A program made the translations under genes and the position numbers. Shown here piece by piece: positions 34,778-41,901 of a DNA stretch of 64,000 nt. Numbering within the stretch: the stretch's first letter is position 1; each line of letters begins with the position of its first letter. This DNA is from Marinobacterium sediminicola. Its GTDB lineage: Bacteria; Pseudomonadota; Gammaproteobacteria; Pseudomonadales; Balneatricaceae. The stretch is taken from assembly GCF_022343685.1 (NCBI RefSeq), contig NZ_CP092123.1:1054001-1118000 (forward strand), read 5' to 3'. A model generated the notes under the pieces. The model was given only the letters and a program-made list of their open reading frames with translations. It was not told the DNA's origin and searched no databases.

Positions 34778-35989
34778 ATGGGATTGAGAGGAGATGCCGC
34801 GATTGTGGGCGCGGCGCAGTACAAGCCTGAAAAATATGCCACGGCGCCGCAGATGTTCCACCTCGAGCAGGTGGCCGATCTGGCGGCCCAGGCACTGGAA
34901 GATGCAGGACTCAAGGCCAGTGATCTGGATGGTCTGGTGATCAACGGTCCCCAGTTCCACGAAGCGTCTGTCTTCGTACCGGCCATGGCGGCCGAGTATC
35001 TGGGCATTGAGCTGAACTTCGCCGAAGTGGTCGACCTGGGGGGCTGCACCCCGGTAGGCATGGTATGGCGCGCGGCAGCGGCCATCGAGATGGGGCTGTG
35101 TCAGGCGGTACTCTGCGTGATTCCGATGCGCCTTGCACCGTTCGGCCCGAGCGAAGATCCGGCCTGGATGGCCCGTGCCATGCGCTTTGGTGGTCACAGC
35201 ACCGCCTTCGGTGCACCGGAGGCCGAGTTCGATCTGCCTTACGGCCACATGGGCCAGAACACCGGCTATGCCATGATCGCCCAGCGCTATGCGGCGCAGT
35301 ACGGCTACGACCAGGCCGCGATGGCCAAGATCTGTGTTGATCAGCGTACCAATGCCCAGGCCAACCCGGATGCCATGTTCTTCGGCAAGCCGCTGACGGT
35401 CGAAGAGGTCCTTGGTTCGAAGATGGTCGCTGACCCGCTGCACGTGCTGGAAATCGTCATGCCGGTAGCCGGTGGTGCCGCCGTGATCGTGACGTCCAGG
35501 GAACTGGCGGCCAAGACCAAACACCGCCCGGCGTTCGTGAAGGGCTTTGGCGAGCGTCTGTCGTTCAAGTCACCGTCCTATGCCAACGACATGACCGTGA
35601 CCCCGGTTGCGGCTGCGGCCAAGCGCGCCTTCGAAATGGCCGGCGTCAAACCGCAGGATATGGACGCGGCGCAGATCTACGACTGCTACACCATCACCGT
35701 GTTGCTGTCGCTGGAGGATGCCGGTTTCTGTCCGAAAGGTGAGGGGATGCGCTTCATCAAGGAGAACGACCTGACCTTCAAGGGCAACTTCCCGCTGAAC
35801 ACCCACGGCGGTCAGCTCAGCTTCGGTCAGGCTGGCAGTGCCGGTGGCTTCTCGCAGGTGATCGAAGCCTACACCCAGATCGCCGGTCGTGCCGATGCAC
35901 GTCAGCTCAAGCGTTGCGATCAGGTGTTCGTCTCCGGAACCGGCGGCGTGATGAGTGAACAGGGTGCATTGATTCTGCAGGGGGGCTAA
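34778..35989 (+). CDS. Second thiolase-fold enzyme, SCP-x/Ltp2-like aldolase or thiolase
   Basis: This 403-residue protein has a thiolase fold: VVDLGGCTPVGMVWRAAAAIEMG near the classical nucleophile position, IYDCYTITVLLSLEDAGFCPKGEG, NTHGGQLSFGQAGSAGG and a terminal VSGTGGVMSEQGALIL. The NTHGGQ motif is shared with the Ltp2-like protein at 19072, but the YDH motif becomes YDC and the C-terminal thiolase Cys is absent. It is coupled to the DUF35-MaoC fusion (3 bp apart), repeating the hydratase-aldolase pairing. It is best read as a second retro-aldolase acting on a different chain length or ring position. Confidence 0.85.
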   Translation: MGLRGDAAIVGAAQYKPEKYATAPQMFHLEQVADLAAQALEDAGLKASDLDGLVINGPQFHEASVFVPAMAAEYLGIELNFAEVVDLGGCTPVGMVWRAAAAIEMGLCQAVLCVIPMRLAPFGPSEDPAWMARAMRFGGHSTAFGAPEAEFDLPYGHMGQNTGYAMIAQRYAAQYGYDQAAMAKICVDQRTNAQANPDAMFFGKPLTVEEVLGSKMVADPLHVLEIVMPVAGGAAVIVTSRELAAKTKHRPAFVKGFGERLSFKSPSYANDMTVTPVAAAAKRAFEMAGVKPQDMDAAQIYDCYTITVLLSLEDAGFCPKGEGMRFIKENDLTFKGNFPLNTHGGQLSFGQAGSAGGFSQVIEAYTQIAGRADARQLKRCDQVFVSGTGGVMSEQGALILQGG

Positions 35990-35992
35990 GTC

Positions 35993-36925
35993 ATGAGTCT
36001 GAAACCGATGCCAGAGATGACCGAGATCTCCAAGCCCTTCTGGCAGGGCCTGAACGAAGGCGAGATCCGTATCCAGCAATGTAACGCCTGTGACGGCTGG
36101 GTGTTCTACCCGCGCCGTCACTGCACGCACTGCCTGGCCCATGATCTTGAGTGGAAGCCGGTGTCCGGCAAGGGCACGCTGTACAGCTACACGCTGACCC
36201 GTATTCCAACGCTGCCGGAGTTTGCCGACGAAATGCCGCAGGCACTGGCGGTGGTCGAGCTGGAACAGGGCGTGCGCGTCAACACCACCCTGGTGGGGCT
36301 GGCCGAAGACGAGATCAAGGTCGGCATGGCGCTGAAGCCGGTGCTGGATCAGGTCGATGCCAAGGGCAACACCCTGCTGCGCTTCACCGCTGCGGACAAG
36401 GCCCTGGATAGCCTGCCGTATGTGAATCCGCTGGACAGCCTGCCGCGCAACGACAAGGGCCAGGTACAGGTCGGCGTCGACAACCCGGTCGCCTTGCAGG
36501 CACTGGTAAGCGACGAATACACCGACTGGAGCAACAGCATTGTGGTCGATCAGGAACTGATCAACACCTTTGCCGAGCTGTCCGGTGACAACTACTGGAT
36601 CCACACCGATCCGGAGCGTGCCGCCAAGGATAGCCCCTTCGGCACCACCATCGCCCACGGCTCGCTGGTGCAGGTATTGCAGTCGCGCCTCAACTTTGCG
36701 CTGCCGTTTGAAATTACGGGATTCCAGACCATGGTCAATTACGGCTCTGACCGTCTGCGCTTCCCGTCGCCCGTTCCGGCCGGATCCGAGATCCAGGCCC
36801 GTGCGCGGGTGAAGTCAGTGCAGCAGTCCCGCAAGGGCACTGCGCTGACGCTCGAGGTCAATATCCACGTTGTGGGTAATGACCGCCCTTCAGTGATCAA
36901 TGATCTTGTGATCCTGTATCGCTGA
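35993..36925 (+). CDS. DUF35-MaoC fusion hydratase
   Basis: This 310-residue protein has the domains in the reverse order of the ChsH2-like protein. Residues 1-130 form a DUF35 zinc ribbon and OB fold (four Cys: CNACDGWVFYPRRHCTHC). Residues ~170-310 form a MaoC domain with the full (R)-hydratase motif ELSGDNYWIHTDP and FGTTIAHGSL (Asp and His present). One chain therefore carries both the docking module and an active hydratase, where the first module needs ChsH1 plus ChsH2. It is likely to work with the thiolase-fold enzyme encoded immediately upstream. A terminator follows. Confidence 0.9.
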   Translation: MSLKPMPEMTEISKPFWQGLNEGEIRIQQCNACDGWVFYPRRHCTHCLAHDLEWKPVSGKGTLYSYTLTRIPTLPEFADEMPQALAVVELEQGVRVNTTLVGLAEDEIKVGMALKPVLDQVDAKGNTLLRFTAADKALDSLPYVNPLDSLPRNDKGQVQVGVDNPVALQALVSDEYTDWSNSIVVDQELINTFAELSGDNYWIHTDPERAAKDSPFGTTIAHGSLVQVLQSRLNFALPFEITGFQTMVNYGSDRLRFPSPVPAGSEIQARARVKSVQQSRKGTALTLEVNIHVVGNDRPSVINDLVILYR

Positions 36926-36956
36926 CCGTTGTCTTGTTCATGCTGTGCTTTGATTT

Positions 36957-36986
36957 GCCGCCCTTCGCGAGAGGGGCGGCTTTTTT
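36957..36986 (+). terminator. Rho-independent terminator after the ligase/aldolase operon
   Basis: GCCGCCC (36957-36963) and GGGCGGC (36974-36980) form a stem followed by six T (36981-36986), 31 bp after the DUF35-MaoC stop codon. Confidence 0.93.
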
Positions 36987-37072
36987 GGTTTGGAATGCGG
37001 CAGCATTTTGCTGGATGTTTGGTTAGCACACCGTCTCAACGCCCAGGCAGGTAGATTTGACTATTCTTAAGG

Positions 37073-37474
37073 ATGAATCGAGTCACCGAAGTGAAGTCAA
37101 CCATGCCAGCCTCCGACAACCAGATTACCGTTTTTTACGATGGGGCCTGCCCCAGGTGCATTCGTGATCGGGCACATTACGAACACCTCGATTCTGAAGC
37201 GGATAATCAGGTCGTGTGGTTTGACATTACTGGTCAAGAACAGGCCTTGCTGAAATTGGGCATCGATCCACACAAAGCGCTGACCGAACTGCATATCCGT
37301 ACGGCCGATGGCCGCATCCTGTCTGAACTCGATGCCTACCGCGTTTTGATGGCCCGCATCCCACGGTACCGATTGCTCGGTCGCCTCATTGGCTGGCCGC
37401 TGATACGGCCTCTTGCCAGCCGTCTTTACCGCTGGCTTGTGAACCGGCGTCTGCGAAAGGCTGGACGGCTATAA
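37073..37474 (+). CDS. DCC family thiol-disulfide oxidoreductase-like protein (DUF393)
   Basis: The protein has 133 residues if started at 37073; 37103 is another possible ATG, and neither has a well-placed ribosome-binding site. The N-terminal FYDGACPRCIRDR motif (D-x-x-C-P-x-C) defines the DCC family, with a thioredoxin-like fold and a conserved ALTELHIRTADGRILSELDAYRVL segment. Function is unknown in general. It ends at the junction with the integrase remnant: its stop codon overlaps the far end of that pseudogene, so its own C-terminus could come from the junction. Confidence 0.83.
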   Translation: MNRVTEVKSTMPASDNQITVFYDGACPRCIRDRAHYEHLDSEADNQVVWFDITGQEQALLKLGIDPHKALTELHIRTADGRILSELDAYRVLMARIPRYRLLGRLIGWPLIRPLASRLYRWLVNRRLRKAGRL

Positions 37475-37803
37475 GCATATAGTGAATCCAGCAGACACGC
37501 GCGGGAAGGGTTTACTGGCACGTAGAAGGTCGAAGTCGCCAAGATCACTATTGAGTACCGTGTGGTAAAGAAATGCCAGTGCATCCAAAGCGGTTTTCTG
37601 TGTATTGATAGATACATGTTGCTCGTTAGACACCATGTAAGAAAGGCACGTACTTCCAGTGTTCCCATCTGTTCCGGATGGGTCAGCCTATGGAAGTAGA
37701 TATAACGCTTGATCCAGTGAAGGTATGTCTTCTCCGTGCGTATACTGTATCCACGCAACCTGATTTCTTGACGAATATGGTTCAGAAATAGGCTCCGTCC
37801 CAT
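37469..37803 (-). pseudogene. Integron-type integrase (IntI/XerD-like) N-terminal remnant, frameshifted and truncated
   Basis: Read from 37803 on the minus strand, the first ~57 residues match the N-terminal SAM-like domain of integron integrases (FLNHIRQEIRLRGYSIRTEK, then TYLHWIKRYIYFH, HPEQMGTLEVRAFLT). At about 37630-37640 the frame is lost. The next frame carries straight on with the expected MVSNEQHVSINTQKTALDAL, then AFLYHTVLNSDLGDFD and RASKPFPR, after which homology stops and a stop codon follows (37469-37471). The catalytic Arg/His/Tyr domain is absent, so the gene is dead. It runs away from the cassette-like ORF at 38152, as intI does from its array. Confidence 0.82.
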
Positions 37804-38151
37804 GTCAGCATCTCCTGTGCATAACTGATTGCATAATTTTGTATTTGTATACAGTGTATTTTTGTGTGTCGAATGCCTATGTGCGAACCGATGCAGGAGA
37901 GTGCTCATTTGCGACTAGAATCAACACGCAATATTGTTCTGTATCAGGTAATTATGGATATTGTGTTGTGGGATACTGCGCACACCCTTTCAAGCAATTG
38001 CGCATGCTCGTTTTCAACGGAGGAGAATGGCTGTGATTCATCATTTATCCAATCTATACAGTCAGTTAGTGAGCGCTTCACTGCTCTTTATTTGAGCAAA
38101 AATAGGCATGCGCAGTATTAAAATGTTAATGCTCAGCACAAGGATGCGTAG
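37804..38151. other. Low-GC region between integrase remnant and small ORF
   Basis: These 348 bp are clearly more A/T-rich than the catabolic genes. This is where an integron would keep its attI site and cassette promoter, but I could not find a convincing attI core (GTTRRRY with flanks). No protein of recognisable type is encoded. Confidence 0.45.
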
Positions 38152-38415
38152 ATGAAAAGGTATTGGCGTATTCGTGGAATGAACGGCTTAGACCAGGTCA
38201 GCGAATTGATGATCCCATCAGGAAGTATCACCGATAAAAATCTAGAGTTAATGTTGCAGGCATTGGTAGCAAAGCATGGCTTATCTGATGACGAGATAGT
38301 TTCATGCTTTTATAGAAAAAACTGTAAGGCTCATCGCAACTTATTAGAAGTGCGACATGACAGAAAAACTGGACATTTGAATGCGGCGAAAATCCTTACT
38401 TTACCGCAACCCTAG
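38152..38415 (+). CDS. Small hypothetical protein, cassette-like
   Basis: This 87-residue basic protein (MKRYWRIRGMNG...) has no family I recognise. Base composition is lower in GC than the catabolic genes, and AAGGATG lies before the start. Its last residues run into a CAAC-CCTA-GTTG inverted repeat. Its position, rightward from the leftward integrase remnant, and its size suit an integron gene cassette, but no clear attC site was identified. It could also be a non-functional leftover. Confidence 0.5.
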   Translation: MKRYWRIRGMNGLDQVSELMIPSGSITDKNLELMLQALVAKHGLSDDEIVSCFYRKNCKAHRNLLEVRHDRKTGHLNAAKILTLPQP

Positions 38416-38430
38416 TTGTGGGTGCTAAGG

Positions 38431-38434
38431 AGGT
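38431..38434. repeat. Target-site duplication AGGT (left of IS)
   Basis: AGGT at 38431-38434 is repeated at 39433-39436 directly outside the two inverted ends of the element. This indicates a fairly recent insertion with intact borders. Confidence 0.7.
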
Positions 38435-39432
38435 TGTTCACGCCGGTTAAGTTCGAGATGCTGGTTATCGCCAAACAAACAGCACAGAACAACCGACATG
38501 AACAACCCTCACAAGAATGCCCGAACTACGCCTCATATTCGAGCCCTGATCGTTGATCGAGCCCTCCGTAAGCGGCAGCCGGTGCGAGACATTGCCAGCA
38601 CTTTTGGTATCAGCACGCACACTGTGTACAAGTGGATTGCTCGTTATCGAGAGGCAGGTGAGGCTGGTCTTGAGTCAGCATCCAGCCGTCCCCACGCCTC
38701 ACCGAGGCAGATGCCGAAACAGTGGGTTGAGCTGATTCAGAAGATGCGCCTGACACTCAAGTGGACTGCCAAGCAGATCGCACAGGCACTGAGTCTGGCT
38801 TACTCCACAGTGACAGCTGTACTGCGCCGACTTAAGCTCAATCGAGCCTCACACCTGGAGCCGGTGCAACCTGCGCAGCGCTACGAACACCCCGCGCCGG
38901 GTGACATGCTGCATATGGATATCAAGAAGCTGCCTCGCTTCGACAGGCCCGGCCACCGCGTGACAAACAACCGTCGCCAGAATACCCGAGGTGCGGGTTA
39001 TGAGTGCGTTCATATCTGTATTGATGATCACAGCCGCTGGGCGTTTGCCCGGGTACTACCAGATGAGCAGCAAGGCACCACAACGCGCTTTTTGGAAAAC
39101 GCTCTAGCGGCCTACCGCGGAATAGGTGTAGAGGTGAAACGCCTGATGACCGATAACGGTCCAGCCTATCGTTCCCGTCGGTTCAATGCAGTTTTACAAC
39201 GGGAAGGGATCAAGCATGTATACACGCGCCCATACACGCCCAGAACGAACGGCAAGGCGGAGCGATTTATACAAACAATGATCAGGGAGTGGGCATATGC
39301 AGTGCCCTACGCAAACGACATATCAAGGGCCTGGGCGCTGACAGACTGGATCAACCACTACAATAAACAGCGCCCTCATGGCAGTATCGGAAATCTACCG
39401 CCGGTGTCTCGAATACCGAAGCTGCGTGAACA
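38435..39432 (+). mobile_element. IS481-family insertion sequence, complete
   Basis: The element is 998 bp. Left end TGTTCACGC (38435-38443) matches right end GCGTGAACA (39424-39432) as a perfect 9-bp inverted repeat. Further in, TTCGAGA recurs in both ends with a 2-base offset. It begins with TGT, as IS481-family ends do, and is flanked by the 4-bp duplication AGGT. It carries one transposase gene. The ends were deduced here from sequence alone. Confidence 0.82.
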
Positions 39433-39442
39433 AGGTGTTTAG
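38498..39442 (+). CDS. IS481-family transposase
   Basis: This 314-residue protein has an N-terminal HTH (VRDIASTFGISTHTVYKWIARYREAGEAGL) and a second HTH (WTAKQIAQALSLAYSTVTAVLRRL), then an rve-type DDE catalytic domain: Asp in MLHMDIKKLPRF, Asp in LMTDNGPAYRS and Glu in NGKAERFIQTM. YNKQRPHGSIGNLPPVSR is the usual family C-terminus. The reading frame crosses the right end of the element, so the last codons and the stop (TAG, 39440-39442) come from the target DNA. It looks intact. Confidence 0.93.
   Translation: MNNPHKNARTTPHIRALIVDRALRKRQPVRDIASTFGISTHTVYKWIARYREAGEAGLESASSRPHASPRQMPKQWVELIQKMRLTLKWTAKQIAQALSLAYSTVTAVLRRLKLNRASHLEPVQPAQRYEHPAPGDMLHMDIKKLPRFDRPGHRVTNNRRQNTRGAGYECVHICIDDHSRWAFARVLPDEQQGTTTRFLENALAAYRGIGVEVKRLMTDNGPAYRSRRFNAVLQREGIKHVYTRPYTPRTNGKAERFIQTMIREWAYAVPYANDISRAWALTDWINHYNKQRPHGSIGNLPPVSRIPKLREQGV
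39433..39436. repeat. Target-site duplication AGGT (right of IS)
   Basis: This is the second copy of the AGGT direct repeat flanking the IS481 element. The transposase stop codon follows 3 bp later, outside the element. Confidence 0.7.
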
Positions 39443-39660
39443 TATTCACACCTAGTCGATGAAAGTGGGAAGATTATTTCGTGCCCTGCTCTCGACTAAG
39501 TAGCATAAACAAGTCTATGTTGTTCGCCACTACGTGGCCGGACTCGCTGAAACTCGCCGCAAATTGAGGCGTTAATGACATAATTTGTACGGTTTGTATG
39601 TCAATGCATGGCCCACTTAACGTCCGCTCTGGGCCAAAACCAAACTAAATCACAGACCCT

Positions 39661-39706
39661 GCGCCTCTTGAAGCGTATTGCTTGTTTCAAGAGGCGCTGT
39701 CTTTTT
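39661..39706 (+). terminator. Strong Rho-independent terminator, probably bidirectional
   Basis: GCGCCTCTTGAA (39661-39672) and TTCAAGAGGCGC (39686-39697) form a perfect 12-bp stem followed by a T-run (39702-39706). It lies 13 bp from the stop of the minus-strand hydroxylase gene, so besides stopping rightward transcripts from the IS it likely also ends the hydroxylase mRNA. Confidence 0.88.
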
Positions 39707-39718
39707 AAAGCAGCTTGA

Positions 39719-41644
39719 TCAGATCATAAACTCATCAAAGAACGCACTCAGCTCCTCATGTGCATCCAGTGGCAGGATGGTGGCGATATGCTGGTCGGGG
39801 CGAACCACGACCATGCAGCCGTTGGTGCGATCGATGCCACGCTGCTCGAAGATATCCATGCCTTCCTCGGTACGGAAGACCTTTTCGTAATCCCTCAGGC
39901 CGTATTTGCCCTTGGCCGGCCAGAGGTAATCCGGCATCTGTTCGATGCCCAGATCCTGTTGCTGGAATACCGCATAGGTGTCGATCACGGCGTCGATATC
40001 GGCGCCTTCAGGCGTGTATTTCTTCACTGGTGAGGTGGCTGCATTGGCCAGGAAGTCGATCAGTTTGCCGGATTTCGAGTTCGTTTCCAGCGGACTTTGC
40101 TCGTCGCCGAAGATAAAGATGCGCCAGCGACCGTCGGCTTTCACCAGGTGGCCCAGATGCACCGGCCGGCCATCGGCCAGGCGAACCGCTTCGGCCGAGT
40201 GGAAGCGCTGGCCAATGGGGTAGCCGGTTGCCAGTCCCTGATGTTCATGGCCGGTACAGAGGTAGGATTCATCGTAGCCGATGGAGGTGCCGGCAATGAA
40301 ACCGTTCTGTCGGGCGATGAACTTCTCGATATCAGCGGTGCTCTTCTTCGTTGGTTGTTCATCCTGATTGGCCGTCGGACGGGTCGCCACCAGTTTGGAC
40401 ATCTCGCGGTCGGCATTGATCAGCATGAAGGCGACTTTGCGACGTTCGTCCTCGTAGGTTTGCAGCAGCTTGGGATGGCTTTTGCCCTGAATGACAGCAG
40501 CCAGTTTCCAGCCCAGGTTGAAGGTGTCGGGCAGGGAAGTGTTCAGGCCCCAGCCACCCTTGGGGCTGTGGGTGTGACAGGCATCGCCGGCCACAAAGGC
40601 TCGCGGAATCAGATTGTCAGGGTTGCCCGCCGGGGTGTCGTCAAAGCGATCGGCGACACGTTGACCGACTTCGTAGATGGACCACCAGGCCACTTCCTTC
40701 ACATCCAGTGTGTAAGGATGCATGATCAGCTGTGCCTTGGCGATGATGTCGTCGGCGGTCATGTCCAGCTGTGAGGCGCGTTGATCCTTGTCGAGCAGGT
40801 CAAGTTCGACATAGAGGCGAACCAGATAGCCGCCCTCGCGCGGGACGATCATCACCGCCCCGTTTTCCTTCGACTGGACAAAGCTTTTTACGCGGATGTC
40901 GGGGAAGTCGGTCACGGGCAGAACATCCATGACACCCCAGGCCTTGTTGGCGGAATCCCCTTCAAGCTGGATGCCCAGGTTCTTGCGCACCGCACTGCGC
41001 GCGCCGTCACAGCCGACCACGTAGCGTGCCTTGATGGTTTCGACCTTGGCTGACTGGCTGGCACCGATGCGTTCAAAGGTGGCAGTGATCGGGTGGGCGC
41101 TCAGGTCCTGAGTCAGGCTTTCATCGACGTCCAGTTCAAGCAGGCGTCGGCTGTAATGCGGCACCAGATGGGTGACGGAACGCTCCATCCCTTCAAGCAG
41201 CAGTTCGTGCAGACGAGCCTGGTTGACGACCCCGTGGACAAACTCGGACAGGCCAAGACGCGCATCGCGTACCCTGTGGGTGCGTTTGATGTTTTCAGGA
41301 TGCTCGGTATCCGGCTCCCAGAAGGCGTTCTGGCGCAGCTGATAGCATTCTTTCACCATCATTTCGCTGCAGTTGAAAGCTTCCATGATCTCCATGGTAC
41401 GGCAGGAAATACCATCCGCCTGGCCGAACAGCAGCGGGCCGTCCTTCTGATCAACGATACAGGTCTTGATATCGGCAAATTCCGACAGCTGACGTGCCAG
41501 CGCAAGCCCGGCAGGGCCGCAGCCCACAATCAGGACATCCACTTCTTTGGGCAGGTCCACGATCGGTGGAATGGGGGCAGGTTCACGGGCCGCATCCGGG
41601 ATCTCGTAGTTGCCGGGCTTAAAGCCGTTGAGATGATACTGCAT
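39719..41644 (-). CDS. FAD-dependent aromatic hydroxylase, MobA/phenol 2-monooxygenase-like
   Basis: This protein has 641 residues from ATG 41644 (AGAGGA upstream). N-terminal FAD motif VDVLIVGCGPAGLALARQL (about residues 32-50), second motif GCDGARSAVRKNLG, third AFVAGDACHTHSPKGGWGLNTSL, and a C-terminal thioredoxin-like dimerisation domain, as in phenol hydroxylase and MobA (3-hydroxybenzoate 4-monooxygenase), whose start (MQ.HLNGF.PGN) it shares. It should add an OH ortho to a phenol to make a catechol. It is divergent from an extradiol dioxygenase gene, a logical next enzyme. It may replace HsaAB here. Confidence 0.88.
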   Translation of the reverse strand: MQYHLNGFKPGNYEIPDAAREPAPIPPIVDLPKEVDVLIVGCGPAGLALARQLSEFADIKTCIVDQKDGPLLFGQADGISCRTMEIMEAFNCSEMMVKECYQLRQNAFWEPDTEHPENIKRTHRVRDARLGLSEFVHGVVNQARLHELLLEGMERSVTHLVPHYSRRLLELDVDESLTQDLSAHPITATFERIGASQSAKVETIKARYVVGCDGARSAVRKNLGIQLEGDSANKAWGVMDVLPVTDFPDIRVKSFVQSKENGAVMIVPREGGYLVRLYVELDLLDKDQRASQLDMTADDIIAKAQLIMHPYTLDVKEVAWWSIYEVGQRVADRFDDTPAGNPDNLIPRAFVAGDACHTHSPKGGWGLNTSLPDTFNLGWKLAAVIQGKSHPKLLQTYEDERRKVAFMLINADREMSKLVATRPTANQDEQPTKKSTADIEKFIARQNGFIAGTSIGYDESYLCTGHEHQGLATGYPIGQRFHSAEAVRLADGRPVHLGHLVKADGRWRIFIFGDEQSPLETNSKSGKLIDFLANAATSPVKKYTPEGADIDAVIDTYAVFQQQDLGIEQMPDYLWPAKGKYGLRDYEKVFRTEEGMDIFEQRGIDRTNGCMVVVRPDQHIATILPLDAHEELSAFFDEFMI

Positions 41645-41901
41645 CACAGAATCCTCTTATCGTTATTGGTCGGCTGACTATTACTTTAGTGCCTGATATT
41701 GGCGTTTGTCAGATGGGTTAAGCCTAGGCGTTCAGCCCGAGAGGGTTTGTCACCTGAAAATGGGGACAAGAGAATCACGGTCTTCCAGCCCCGGATTTGA
41801 TCCCATTCATTTTTCCGAATTCTGTTTAGTCTCAATGGACGATGAGACGCTGTACCTCCCTTCCGATAATGGGCAAAAGAACAAGACCCCGGAGGGATGA
41901 G
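41645..41901. other. Divergent promoter region, hydroxylase/dioxygenase
   Basis: This 257-bp gap holds one copy of the 18-bp element near its right end. A GATAAT hexamer (about 41866-41871), ~21 bp after the element, is a possible -10 box for the dioxygenase operon. No second element facing the hydroxylase was found. Confidence 0.5.
41827..41844 (+). promoter_or_regulatory. Conserved 18-bp operator-like element, copy 5 (upstream of dioxygenase operon)
   Basis: TAGTCTCAATGGACGATG, 57 bp before the dioxygenase start at 41902. It is nearly identical to copy 4, differing only at positions 7-8. Confidence 0.76.

Noticed and set aside
39560-39600. Possible integron attC end (GAGGCGTTAATGAC) right of the IS element
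   Set aside because: The core GTTAATG does not fit GTTRRRY and no matching left-hand inverse core or foldable pair was found nearby, so it is not listed as an attachment site.
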